Assembly: GCA_963703145.1 (NCBI GenBank)
Contig: OY969793.1
Location: 3,782,001-3,846,000 of the forward strand
Reading direction: 5' to 3'
DNA: 64,000 bases
DNA from: Bog-756 sp963703145
GTDB lineage: Bacteria > Actinomycetota > Acidimicrobiia > Acidimicrobiales > RAAP-2
Positions 34,994-43,731 of this stretch are shown in pieces. A program made the position numbers and the translations under genes. Under the pieces are notes generated by a model. That model had not been told where the DNA came from. It saw nothing but the letters and a program-made list of their open reading frames with translations, and did not search any database. The number at the start of each line of letters is the position of its first letter. The stretch's first letter is position 1.

Positions 34994-36988
34994 TCAGATG
35001 CTGGCAAGGTGCCGAATGGCTGCGGTGATGGTCTCACGATCCGGTAGCCAGGCTCGTTCCAGACTCGGGGCGTAGGGAGGGGGAGTGGCCGCGGCACCGA
35101 TCCGCACGATGGGTGCGTCGAGATCCCAGAAGGCTTCGTTGGACACGGTGGCGGCAATCTCAGCACCGATGCCGAACGGCAGCACCGCCTCGTGCGCGAT
35201 GAGGAGTCGGCTGGTCTTGTGCACCGACTCGAGGACGGTCGCCATGTCCAGCGGGGCGACCGTTCGAAGATCGATCACCTCGACCGAGACACCTTCGCCG
35301 GCAACGACCTCGGCGGCGGCCAAGCACTCGTGGACCATGCGTGACACCGACACCAGGGTCACATCGGTCCCGTTGCGCACCACGGATGCCTTTCCGATCG
35401 GCAGGACGAAGTCGGTGGGCGGTTGCGGGCCCTTCATGCCGTACAGGAGCCGGTTCTCGATGAAGACCACCGGATTGGGGTCCTGGATCGAGGCCCGCAG
35501 CAGGCCGAAGGTGTCGGCAGGCGTCGACGGCATGACCACGGTCAGGCCGGGGATGTGGGCCAGGAGGGCCTCGAGGCTTTGTGAGTGCTGGCTCCCCGAC
35601 GAGCGGCCGGCACCGAACTGTGTCCGGACCGTCAGCGCCATCTCCGCGGTTCCCCCCGTCATGAATGGCAGTTTGGCAGCCTGGTTGAGCAGCTGATCGA
35701 AGCAGACACCGAGGAAGTCGAGATACATCATCTCGACGACCGGTCGCATGCCCGCCATCGCCGCGCCGACACCCAGACCCAGGATCGCCGTCTCCGAGAT
35801 CGGCGTGTCTCGGACGCGGTCACCGAAGGTGTCATGGAGCCCCCGCATCAGGCCGAAGACATTCCCTCCCTCGGCCACATCGATGCCGGCGACGAACACG
35901 CGCTCGTCGCTGGTGAGCTCCGCCTCGAGCGCGGTGTGGATGGCGTCGAGCGTACGGAAGGTGGGTGCATCATCGGCCGGGGGTGCAGGCTCCGGGAGGG
36001 GTGTACCGGGACGGGTGACGAACGCACTGAGCGCCGTGGCCTCTGGCGGGTCGAGGAGGCGGGCAGCCTCGAGCGCCTCGTCGAGCTCCTTGTCCACGGA
36101 AGATTCGAGGTCGGTCACCGCTTCGGTGTGGACTCCACCCGACCTGAGCTGGCGGGCGTGGACGACAAGTGGGTCCCGATCCTTCCAGGTCTGGACTTCG
36201 GCTTGGTCGCGGTACCGCTGAGGGTCCCCTTCGTAGTGTCCGTGCCAACGGTAGGTGGCGGCTTCGACGATCGTGGGGCCTCGGCCGTTGCGGACAGCGT
36301 TAACGACACGTGTGGCCGTGGTGGCGGTAGCCAGAACATCGTTGCCGTCGACGGCGACGTAGTCGACTCCGTAGCCCACCGATCGCTGCTCGATGGTGGC
36401 GGCATGCTGGGCCGCCACCGGCGAGAACTCGGCGTATCCGTTGTTCTCGCACCAGAAGATGGCAGGAAGATTCCAGACAGCGGCGAGGTTCACCGCTTCG
36501 TGGAAGGCCCCCTGGGCCACGGCACCGTCCCCGAAGAATGCGATCACCACACCGCCGTCGGCCCGAAGCTGGGCTGCGGCCGCCGCCCCGACGGCGATGG
36601 GAAGGCCCGCGGCAACGATTCCGTTGGCGCCGAAGATGCCGATGCTGGGGTCGGCGATGTGCATCGAACCACCACGACCCCGGTTGGTTCCCTGGTCCTT
36701 CCCCATCAGTTCTGCGAACATCCCGAGCGGGGACAGTCCTTTGGCCAGGCAGTGTCCGTGCCCACGATGGTTCGACGTGATCACGTCGCTGGGTCGGAGG
36801 GGCCAGCAGGCACCCACCGCTGAGGCCTCCTGGCCCGTCGACAGATGCACGAACCCAGGCACTTCGCCATCGCGGTACAGCGCCGAGACGCGCTCTTCGA
36901 AACCTCGGATCACCAGCATGCGGCGATGCATCTCCAGGCGGTCGGCGTCAGAGAAGGCGATCGGGATCGGCTGGGAGGTGTGCACCAC
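34994..36988 (-). CDS. 2-oxoacid dehydrogenase E1, fused alpha and beta subunits (thiamine diphosphate)
   Basis: About 664 residues from the GTG at 36988; the start is uncertain because upstream codons lie within an operator. The alpha part has MHRRMLVIRGFEERV, FVHLSTGQEASAVG, NHRGHGHCLAKG, GRGGSMHIAD and the thiamine-diphosphate motif GDGAVAQGAFHEAVNLAAVWNLP with ENNGYAE. After a linker near residue 340 the beta part has EDVAEGGNVFG-like GIDVAEGGNVFGLMRGL, PISETAILGLGVGAAMAGMRP and IDLRTVAPLD. Fused E1 chains occur in branched-chain or acetoin-type complexes. No E2 or E3 gene is present, so it must borrow them or work alone. Confidence 0.88.
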   Translation of the reverse strand: MVHTSQPIPIAFSDADRLEMHRRMLVIRGFEERVSALYRDGEVPGFVHLSTGQEASAVGACWPLRPSDVITSNHRGHGHCLAKGLSPLGMFAELMGKDQGTNRGRGGSMHIADPSIGIFGANGIVAAGLPIAVGAAAAAQLRADGGVVIAFFGDGAVAQGAFHEAVNLAAVWNLPAIFWCENNGYAEFSPVAAQHAATIEQRSVGYGVDYVAVDGNDVLATATTATRVVNAVRNGRGPTIVEAATYRWHGHYEGDPQRYRDQAEVQTWKDRDPLVVHARQLRSGGVHTEAVTDLESSVDKELDEALEAARLLDPPEATALSAFVTRPGTPLPEPAPPADDAPTFRTLDAIHTALEAELTSDERVFVAGIDVAEGGNVFGLMRGLHDTFGDRVRDTPISETAILGLGVGAAMAGMRPVVEMMYLDFLGVCFDQLLNQAAKLPFMTGGTAEMALTVRTQFGAGRSSGSQHSQSLEALLAHIPGLTVVMPSTPADTFGLLRASIQDPNPVVFIENRLLYGMKGPQPPTDFVLPIGKASVVRNGTDVTLVSVSRMVHECLAAAEVVAGEGVSVEVIDLRTVAPLDMATVLESVHKTSRLLIAHEAVLPFGIGAEIAATVSNEAFWDLDAPIVRIGAAATPPPYAPSLERAWLPDRETITAAIRHLASI

Positions 36989-36993
36989 GTGTA

Positions 36994-37010
36994 CTGTACG
37001 GTCAGTACAG
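36994..37010. promoter_or_regulatory. Shared operator motif, copy b (perfect 6-5-6 palindrome)
   Basis: CTGTAC-GGTCA-GTACAG, only 5 bases before the proposed E1 GTG start and 27 bases before the SDR start on the other strand. Its position implies that E1 is either leaderless or starts further downstream. Confidence 0.65.
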
Positions 37011-37036
37011 AGTACGTGCCACTGTGGAGAAGGGTG

Positions 37037-37816
37037 ATGCGCGGACAGATCGACATACCGGAGTCGTTTCCTGCACCAGGGGATGTCCGTGGGAGGCGCG
37101 TGGTCATCACGGGGGCTGGACGCGGGCTGGGTGAGGTCATCGCGCACGCCTTCTCCCGGTCGGGTGCAAGCGTGGCCCTCGTGGCGAGGACGGAGCAGGA
37201 TTTGAAAGCAGTCGCCGACGCCCTGCCCGGGCCCACCCTCCAGTTCTGTGGCGATGTCCGCGACGCCGACTTCAACGAGGCGGTAGCCGACGGGACCGTG
37301 GCCGAATGGGGCGGGGTCGATGTGTGGATCGGCAATGCCGGGATCTCGCCCATTGTCGCCGGGCCCCTCGATACCGCTCCAGAGGTGTGGCGGAACGTGA
37401 TCGACGTCAATCTGACCGGGGCATTTCTCGGCGCTCGTGCCGCCGCCCGGGTGATGCGCACCGGTGGCCGCCTGATCTTCACCGGCTCAGTACTGGGTGA
37501 ACGGCCGCTCGGTGGGCTGGCCGCCTACAGCGCCTCCAAGGCCGGGCTCGTGGGCATGGCCAAAGGGCTGGCCCTCGATCTGGCCTCCTCGGGCATCACC
37601 GTGAACGTCGTCGCCCCTGGCTGGTTCGACTCACCGTTGGCGGAAGGGTGGATGAGCAACGCGGAGGCGTCGGAGTCCATCCAGTCTCACACGGCATTGG
37701 GGCGATGGGGGCACTCGGCCGACCTGGCCGGGGCGTTCCAATTTCTCGCCTCTGATGCCGCAGCGTTCGTGACCGGCACCGTGCTCAACGTCGACGGCGG
37801 GTATCTCCTCGTATGA
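37037..37816 (+). CDS. Short-chain dehydrogenase/reductase
   Basis: 259 residues from ATG with GGAGAAGGG upstream. VVITGAGRGLGEVIA, IGNAGISP, catalytic FTGSVLGERPLGGLAAYSASKAG, and TGTVLNVDGGYLLV at the C-terminus are all SDR features. Divergent from the E1 gene across operator (b). Likely oxidises a hydroxy intermediate of the same pathway. Confidence 0.92.
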   Translation: MRGQIDIPESFPAPGDVRGRRVVITGAGRGLGEVIAHAFSRSGASVALVARTEQDLKAVADALPGPTLQFCGDVRDADFNEAVADGTVAEWGGVDVWIGNAGISPIVAGPLDTAPEVWRNVIDVNLTGAFLGARAAARVMRTGGRLIFTGSVLGERPLGGLAAYSASKAGLVGMAKGLALDLASSGITVNVVAPGWFDSPLAEGWMSNAEASESIQSHTALGRWGHSADLAGAFQFLASDAAAFVTGTVLNVDGGYLLV

Positions 37817-37895
37817 CGACTGGGAACGGGTCGTGGCCGATTGATGGGCGAGCGTCGACCACAGTGGTGCGGCGGTATCGAGCCAAAGGAGCGTG

Positions 37896-38642
37896 ATGGA
37901 GTCGGACCCTCGAGTGATCGTCATCCTCGGTGCCGGAGGTTCACTCGGTGCCGCCATCTCCCATCAGTTGGCCGGTGAGCCGGGAACCCAACTGGTCCTG
38001 AGCGACCTCCGTGCGGAAACCCTGGACGCCACCCTCCAGGGCGTGCCCGATGCCGGCGCCTCCGTCGCGACACTCCTAGCCGATGTTGGCGACCTGGGGC
38101 AGGTCGAAGCGGTGGTGGCGCTGGCGCTGGAGCGCTTTGGGCACCTGGATGTGCTCATCAGCAATGCCGGGGTCCTGCCGCCGAATGGCCGGATTCACAA
38201 CCTCACCACAGAGGACTGGGAGCGAGCGTTCCGGGTCAACATCATGGGTGGGGTAAACGCCATCCGAGCTGCAGTTCCCACCATGCGAGCGCAGGGGTCG
38301 GGTTCGATCGTGCTCACCGCCTCGGTGGCCGGGCTCACGGCATGGACGCACGCCGCCCCCTACGGAGTGACGAAGGCCGGCGTGATCCAACTGGCCAAGG
38401 TGGCAGCCGTCGAATACGCCCGTGATGGCATCCGGGTCAACTGCGTCTGCCCGGGGACGTTCCTGTCCGCCATCCATGCCGACCTGCCCCAGGAGGCACT
38501 CGACGCCATGGCGGCCAAGCATCCGCTCGGGCTGGGCGCTGCGGACGATCTCGTCGGTGCGTACTCGTATCTGGCGAGCGACGCCTCCCGATGGACGACC
38601 GGCTCTGCGCTGGTGGTCGACGGCGGCTACTCGGCGCCGTGA
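37896..38642 (+). CDS. Short-chain dehydrogenase/reductase
   Basis: 248 residues (AAAGGAGCG before the ATG; a GTG one codon earlier also possible). Features: VIVILGAGGSLGAAIS (a GxxGxxG variant), ISNAGVLPPN, TASVAGLTAWTHAAPYGVTKAG (Ser, YxxxK) and GSALVVDGGYSAP. It follows the previous SDR after 79 bases on the same strand and is convergent with the acyl-CoA dehydrogenase, only 4 bases apart. Confidence 0.92.
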   Translation: MESDPRVIVILGAGGSLGAAISHQLAGEPGTQLVLSDLRAETLDATLQGVPDAGASVATLLADVGDLGQVEAVVALALERFGHLDVLISNAGVLPPNGRIHNLTTEDWERAFRVNIMGGVNAIRAAVPTMRAQGSGSIVLTASVAGLTAWTHAAPYGVTKAGVIQLAKVAAVEYARDGIRVNCVCPGTFLSAIHADLPQEALDAMAAKHPLGLGAADDLVGAYSYLASDASRWTTGSALVVDGGYSAP

Positions 38643-38646
38643 GGAC

Positions 38647-39795
38647 TCAGCAGCCCAGGGCCCGCGCGATCACCACGTGTTGGATCTCGTTGGTGCCCTC
38701 TCCAATCTCGAGGACCTTGGAGTCGCAGTAGAAGCGGGCAACAGGGGAGTCGAGCATGTAGCCGATCCCACCATGGATCTGAACGGCCTCCGACGCCGCC
38801 TGGGTCGCCACCCGACTCGCCTTGAGCTTGGCCATGGCGGCTTCCTTGAGAAAGGGCTGCCCGGTGTCCCGCAGGTAGGCGGCACGATAGGTGAGCCATC
38901 GGGCCGCCTCGAGCTCGGTGGCGATATCGGCCAACTTGAACTGCACGGCTTGGAACTTCGAGATCGGCCGGCCGAACTGGTTTCGTTGGCGGGCATAGTC
39001 GGTGGCCATGGTCAAGACCGCACGGGTAAGGCTGAGCGACAAGGCGGCGATCGAGATCCGACCGACCTCCAGGGTGGCCAAGAACTGACTCAGTCCAAGG
39101 TCCTGACTCCCGACGAGGTGGTCATCGGCGACCCAGACGTCGTCGAAGTACAACTCACGGGTATCGAGCCCCCGCCATCCGATGCCGCGCATCTTGGGCC
39201 CCATCGTGAAGCCTGGTGTCTCCTTCTCCACGACGAAGCTCCCGAACGTGGATCGATCGTCGTCGGCGGCGTTGGTCCGAGCCAGCAAGGTCACGCCGAA
39301 TGACATGTCGGTGCCGGCATTGGAGATGAACGTCTTTCGACCGTTGATCACCCAGCCGTTGTCCTGTCTCGTCGCCCGCGTGGTGATGCCGCGGGTGTCA
39401 GAACCTGCGTCGGGCTCGGTCAAACCAAAGGCACCCAAGACACGTCCTTCGGCCAACGGCCGCAGCCAACGCTCTCGTTGTTCGTCGGTTCCGAACAGAA
39501 ACAGCGGGAGAGACCCGATGGTCACGTGGGCCTGCCAGGCGGCGGCAACCGACTGGTCCCCCTGGCCGATCTCCTCCATGGCAGCGACGAATCCGACCGT
39601 CGACATGCCGATCCCACCCCACTCCTCGGGGATCAGCATGCCCAGCAGGCCCAGTTGTCCCATCTCCCGCAGGAGATCGGTTGGGCACTCGGCTCGGTCC
39701 CACGCGGCGGGTGCCCGCTGTGCGATCTCCTTGGTGGCGAACTCGCGGCAGAGCTCGACAAGGTCGGCCTCGGCCTCGGTCAGCGAGAAGTCCAT
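38647..39795 (-). CDS. Acyl-CoA dehydrogenase (homomeric, catalytic Glu present)
   Basis: 382 residues. Full set of motifs: AFGLTEPDAGSD (FAD loop), NGRKTFISNAGTD, RNQFGRPISKFQAVQ, VQIHGGIGYMLDSPVARFYCD and EIGEGTNEIQHVV. Glu 366 in the last motif is the usual catalytic base, unlike the two heteromeric large subunits earlier in the window. It carries out FAD-linked alpha,beta-dehydrogenation of an acyl-CoA. Operator (c) lies 16 bases before the start codon, so it should be tightly repressed. Confidence 0.94.
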   Translation of the reverse strand: MDFSLTEAEADLVELCREFATKEIAQRAPAAWDRAECPTDLLREMGQLGLLGMLIPEEWGGIGMSTVGFVAAMEEIGQGDQSVAAAWQAHVTIGSLPLFLFGTDEQRERWLRPLAEGRVLGAFGLTEPDAGSDTRGITTRATRQDNGWVINGRKTFISNAGTDMSFGVTLLARTNAADDDRSTFGSFVVEKETPGFTMGPKMRGIGWRGLDTRELYFDDVWVADDHLVGSQDLGLSQFLATLEVGRISIAALSLSLTRAVLTMATDYARQRNQFGRPISKFQAVQFKLADIATELEAARWLTYRAAYLRDTGQPFLKEAAMAKLKASRVATQAASEAVQIHGGIGYMLDSPVARFYCDSKVLEIGEGTNEIQHVVIARALGC

Positions 39796-39810
39796 TGCCT
39801 GCAGCGTAGA

Positions 39811-39827
39811 TGACCGGTCGGTACAAG
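39811..39827. promoter_or_regulatory. Shared operator motif, copy c
   Basis: TGACCGGTCGGTACAAG immediately upstream of the acyl-CoA dehydrogenase. Contains the 8-base palindrome GACCGGTC and the core GGTCGGTACAAG shared with copy d. Confidence 0.62.
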
Positions 39828-39876
39828 ACCAGGGCGTGGTCGTGCAGGCGGACCGACCAGGTGCGAGAGAGAGGGG

Positions 39877-40632
39877 TCAGTCGAGGACGGTGGGGTCCCG
39901 TCGAATGGCCCGTCGAGCCGCAGCTGCGAACCAGTTGTCGAAGTTCCCCTTGGCCGCCGACGTGGCGATCAATGTGCCGAACTCCGCTGCCCTGTCGTCC
40001 GGCATGGGCACGCCGCCACCGAGTGCCTCCACGTGCCAGGCTTGGCGGCAGCGCCACTCAAAGACCGCCGCCCGGAGGTACGCCTCACGAATGTCCCTGC
40101 CGATGATCAGCACACCGTGGTTGACCATCAAGGCGATGTCGGCATCACCCAACGCCTCCACCACCTCTTCGGCATTGGCTGTCTGGTTGACCGGCCCTTG
40201 GTAGCTGGAATCCACGGCGATCTCACCGCCGTACATGGCACCGGTCTGGTCATAGACCGGCGGAACCCTGTGACAGTCGGCCCAGATCGTCCCCCAGCGT
40301 GGGTGATTGTGAATCACCACCCCAGCTCCGGCACGATGATGATGCAGCACCACGTGCAGCTGGATCGCCGGTGAGAGACTCCAGAGCCCCCCGGTCTGGT
40401 GGCCCTCGGCGTCCATTGTTGCCATGTCGCCCGCCGTGAGCTCGTCCCAACTGAGCCCCAGAGGATTCACGAGGAAGGTTCCATCGGGCTGGCGGTAGGT
40501 GATGTGGCCGGCCAGATGGTCGTCGTACCCCTCGGCGTGCAGGATGCGGGCCAAGAGGGCGAGCTCTTGGCGGGGCGTTACATCGAGGGCCGGGAACGGC
40601 AGCGGCCTGGTGGGTGCGGCCGATGAAGTCAT
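39877..40632 (-). CDS. Class II aldolase/adducin family protein
   Basis: 251 residues from ATG (MTSSAAPTRPLPFP). Features of the family: LLARILHAEGYDDHLAGHITYR, a zinc-binding HNHP (VVIHNHPRWGTIWAD) and a second His in MVNHGVLIIGRDIREAYLRA. Members are L-fuculose-phosphate aldolases, but many in catabolic clusters act on hydroxy-acids or as decarboxylases. Same strand as the acyl-CoA dehydrogenase; divergent from the cyclase gene across operator (d). Confidence 0.9.
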   Translation of the reverse strand: MTSSAAPTRPLPFPALDVTPRQELALLARILHAEGYDDHLAGHITYRQPDGTFLVNPLGLSWDELTAGDMATMDAEGHQTGGLWSLSPAIQLHVVLHHHRAGAGVVIHNHPRWGTIWADCHRVPPVYDQTGAMYGGEIAVDSSYQGPVNQTANAEEVVEALGDADIALMVNHGVLIIGRDIREAYLRAAVFEWRCRQAWHVEALGGGVPMPDDRAAEFGTLIATSAAKGNFDNWFAAAARRAIRRDPTVLD

Positions 40633-40720
40633 GGTGTGCCTCCTCCGCGCTGATTGATCGTGTGGCGACGCCGGATGAACGGTCAGGAGCCTACGCGATA
40701 GATTGGCGCTCGAATAAGCC

Positions 40721-40736
40721 AACCGGTCGGTACAAG
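40721..40736. promoter_or_regulatory. Shared operator motif, copy d
   Basis: AACCGGTCGGTACAAG, between the aldolase and the cyclase, 42 bases before the cyclase start. Almost identical to copy c over 14 bases. Confidence 0.62.
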
Positions 40737-40778
40737 GCCGGGCCTGAGGGTGGTTGAGGGCTGAAGGGGAGAGCGCCA

Positions 40779-41834
40779 GTGACGAAGCGGTGGAAGCAAC
40801 GCCCGCAGGGCTCGACGTGGGGTGACTGGGGCGATGATGACGAGTTGGGGCGCATCAATCTGCTGACCAGCGAAAAGGTCCTCCAAGGGGTGCGCGAGGT
40901 TGAAGCCGGTGTCAGCTTCTCACTTAGCCTGCCGCTGGACTTTCCTGGCGGAACCGCCTTGAACCAGCGGCGGTACCCGCCGGTCCTCACCCCGACCGAG
41001 GACATGGACCACGTCCCGGACAGCTTCTACAACATCCACATGAGCCAGATGGCCGAGGGTGGCCCCCGCTTTGTGGACGTTTGGGCCGATGATGTCGTGA
41101 CCCTCTCGCTGCAGTACTCGACCCAGTGGGACTCGCTCGCCCACGTCGGTGCCGAATTCGACGCCGACGGCGACGGCGTCGAAGAGCCCGTCTATTACAA
41201 CGGCTACCGCGCCGGGGTTGATCTTGTCGGGCCGAAACCGGATGCCGCGGGGGACGGCGGTGGCCATGTCTGCTTCGCACACCACCTCGGTCTGGAGCAC
41301 ATGGCCCACCATGGGGTGCAGGGGCGGGGCGTTCTCGTCGACCTGGCCCACCACCTCGGCCACGACTGGCGTGGCGTCGACTTGGAGACGCTTCTGGCCA
41401 TCATGGCGGAAGACAACGTCGTCATCGAGCCGGGTGACATGCTGCTTCTCCACACCGGATTCGCCACCGAGATCCTGGCGATGAACCGGGAGCCTGATCC
41501 CGCCAGGATCCACACGATGTGCACGTATCTCGACGCCCGGGACGAATCGTTGCTCGAGTGGATTGCCGAGTCGCAGATCTCGGCGCTGGTAGCGGACAAC
41601 TACGCCGTGGAGGGCCTGGTCGGCCGGGACCGCGACCCGAGTCGGCACTCGCTGCTCCCGATCCACCACTTGTGCCTCTTCCGGCTCGGCGTTCCCCTCG
41701 GCGAGCTTTGGTACCTGCACGAGCTGGCGTCGTGGCTGCGCGAGCACGGCCGGAGCCGATTCCTGCTGACGGCGCCGCCACTTCGGTTGCCCGGGGCGGT
41801 CGGATCGCCGGTGACCCCGGTCGCTACCGTTTGA
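40779..41834 (+). CDS. Cyclase family protein (kynurenine formamidase-like metal hydrolase)
   Basis: 351 residues, GTG start. The family metal motif HxGTHxDxPxH appears as STQWDSLAH: the Asp and last His are kept, while the second His is Gln and Pro is Leu, as in a subgroup of long cyclases. Other blocks: DELGRINLLTSEKVLQGV, GRGVLVDLAHHLG, PGDMLLLHTGFA and LGVPLGELWYLHELA. A ring-opening or hydrolytic step on a lactone, amide or enol is likely. Convergent with the Baeyer-Villiger monooxygenase, whose lactone product it could open. Confidence 0.85.
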   Translation: MTKRWKQRPQGSTWGDWGDDDELGRINLLTSEKVLQGVREVEAGVSFSLSLPLDFPGGTALNQRRYPPVLTPTEDMDHVPDSFYNIHMSQMAEGGPRFVDVWADDVVTLSLQYSTQWDSLAHVGAEFDADGDGVEEPVYYNGYRAGVDLVGPKPDAAGDGGGHVCFAHHLGLEHMAHHGVQGRGVLVDLAHHLGHDWRGVDLETLLAIMAEDNVVIEPGDMLLLHTGFATEILAMNREPDPARIHTMCTYLDARDESLLEWIAESQISALVADNYAVEGLVGRDRDPSRHSLLPIHHLCLFRLGVPLGELWYLHELASWLREHGRSRFLLTAPPLRLPGAVGSPVTPVATV

Positions 41835-41858
41835 CGAGGATTGGCGTCCTGGAATCGA

Positions 41859-43514
41859 TCAGGCGTCGGCGGCGGTCTGCTCGGATGAACGAGACAGGCT
41901 GAACGCCTCGAAGTCGCTCGAGCGCGTCTCTGTCATCACGGAGAAGAGCTTCGGTCGGCCTCCGGAGTTGAGCAGGTACCGCTTGGGTTTTCCGGGGATG
42001 TTGGTCCCGAAGAAGTAGCTGGATTCTCCGAACGGGTTCGACTTCGCCCCCGAGTCCACCATCCCGGTCCATTCTTCCTCGGCGGCGGTTTCCACTTCGA
42101 TGGTGTCCAGGCCGTGGTCTCTCAGGTACAGAAGCAGCTCGGTGACGAAGTCCACCTGGTCGCCGTTGTATCGCGGATTATTGCCGGCAGCCGCGTGGGG
42201 CCCGCCGGGGAAGAACAGGTTGGGGAAGCCCGCCGTCTGGAGGCCGAGGAACGTTCGTGGCCCATCGGACCAGTAGTCCTCGAGCGCGAGACCGTTCCGA
42301 CCGCGGATTCCCAACCTGGTGAGGGCTCCGGTGCCGAAGTCGAAGCCGGTGGCCCATACGACGAGGTCGAACTGGCGTACTCCCTCGGCCGTCTCGATGC
42401 CGTGCTCAGTGAGGCGCACGATCGGCGTCTCCTTGAGGTCGATGAGCGAGACCTTCGGATCGTTGAACGTCTCGTAGTAGCCGGTGACGAAGGGGGGCCG
42501 CTTCTCGGCGAAGCGGTGATCGGGGATCAGCTTCGCCGCGGTCTCGGGATCAGCGACAATGCTCCGGATCTTCTCCGTAAGGAACGCGCACCACTCTGCG
42601 TTCGCCCGGTGGTCGAACAGCAGGTCGGTGTAGTGGCTGGTGAGCTTCGTGAAGCCTGGGCTGTTCCACATCGTTTCGTAGAACGCGAGGCGCTCCGCCT
42701 CCGAGTCGTCGAAGGTGGACCGGTCGTGCGGGACGTGGAGGAACCCACTCGGTGACCGGTTCAGGGTCGTGCGGATCTCTTCGAAATCGGCCCGCAGGCT
42801 GGCCTGCTCGGCTGGGGTGATCGGGGCGTTGTTGAGGGGTGTGCACCAGTTGGCCGTTCGTTGGTAGACGGTCAGGGCGGCGACGCTGTCCACGATGGCG
42901 GGGATCAGCTGTACGCCGCTCGATCCGGTGCCGATGACCGCCACCCGCTTGTTGTCGAACTCGACGGGCGTGAGTGGCCACAGGCCGGTGTGATACGACT
43001 CGCCCCGGAAGTCCTTCCTGCCCGGTACGTCGGGGAAGTACGGCACCGAGAGGATCCCGGTGGCGGCCACGACAAAGCGTGCGCTGATCTCGGAACCGTC
43101 GCTGACCGCGACGGTCCAGCTCCCCGTTGTCTCGTCGTACACAGCCGAGGTGACCCGGGCGTTGAAGCGCATGTGGCGCCGAAGGTCGAAGCGGTCGACC
43201 ACATGGTTCAAGTAGCGCTCGATCTCGGGTTGCTGGGCGAAGTGCTCTTCCCACTCCCACTCCTCGAACAGCTCCTTGGAGAAGAGATAGGCATAGGTGT
43301 AGCTCTCGGAATCGAAGCGGGCGCCGGGGTAGCGGTTCCAGTACCAGGTGCCGCCCACGCCGTCTCCGGCTTCGAGCACGGTGGTGGAGAATCCCGCTTC
43401 GAGGGCGCGATAGGCCTGGTAGATACCCGTGATGCCCGCACCGATCACCAGAACGTCGACGTCAGTACCGAGCCGAGGTCGGCCCTCGCCGGGTGTCGAA
43501 TCGGTGACTGCCAT
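41859..43514 (-). CDS. FAD-dependent Baeyer-Villiger-type monooxygenase
   Basis: 551 residues from ATG (MAVTDSTPGEG). First FAD dinucleotide fold VIGAGITG (residues 24-30), GGTWYWNRYPGARFDSES typical of cyclohexanone/cyclopentanone monooxygenases, the Baeyer-Villiger fingerprint FRGESYHTGLWP at 169-180 (FxGxxxHxxxWP), the NADPH fold VIGTGSSGVQLIP, and ATGFDFGTGAL. It would insert oxygen into a ketone to give an ester or lactone using NADPH and O2. The ketone may come from the neighbouring SDRs. Divergent from the Rieske oxygenase over operator (e). Confidence 0.95.
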   Translation of the reverse strand: MAVTDSTPGEGRPRLGTDVDVLVIGAGITGIYQAYRALEAGFSTTVLEAGDGVGGTWYWNRYPGARFDSESYTYAYLFSKELFEEWEWEEHFAQQPEIERYLNHVVDRFDLRRHMRFNARVTSAVYDETTGSWTVAVSDGSEISARFVVAATGILSVPYFPDVPGRKDFRGESYHTGLWPLTPVEFDNKRVAVIGTGSSGVQLIPAIVDSVAALTVYQRTANWCTPLNNAPITPAEQASLRADFEEIRTTLNRSPSGFLHVPHDRSTFDDSEAERLAFYETMWNSPGFTKLTSHYTDLLFDHRANAEWCAFLTEKIRSIVADPETAAKLIPDHRFAEKRPPFVTGYYETFNDPKVSLIDLKETPIVRLTEHGIETAEGVRQFDLVVWATGFDFGTGALTRLGIRGRNGLALEDYWSDGPRTFLGLQTAGFPNLFFPGGPHAAAGNNPRYNGDQVDFVTELLLYLRDHGLDTIEVETAAEEEWTGMVDSGAKSNPFGESSYFFGTNIPGKPKRYLLNSGGRPKLFSVMTETRSSDFEAFSLSRSSEQTAADA

Positions 43515-43675
43515 GCACTTCCTCTGTCTGCTCGTCGTGGACGGATCCTGGTGTCGACAGGATAAGAACGTGTGGGTCATGCGGGCCGAACCTCAGGTCG
43601 GGATCACGGTTTGAAAGTCAATTGCCCTCGCCACCAGGGAGGTAGTCAACCGCAACCTATCCCGTTCCGCATTGA

Positions 43676-43691
43676 ACCGACCGGTTGGTAT
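43676..43691. promoter_or_regulatory. Shared operator motif, copy e, overlapping a -10-like element
   Basis: ACCGACCGGTTGGTAT, nearly palindromic, 40 bases before the Rieske start. TATATT (43689-43694) overlaps its end and looks like a -10 element, so binding would block RNA polymerase. More diverged than copies a-d. Confidence 0.5.
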
Positions 43692-43731
43692 ATTATCGAC
43701 TCAGCATACTCCGAAGGGGAAGGGGCGTTGC

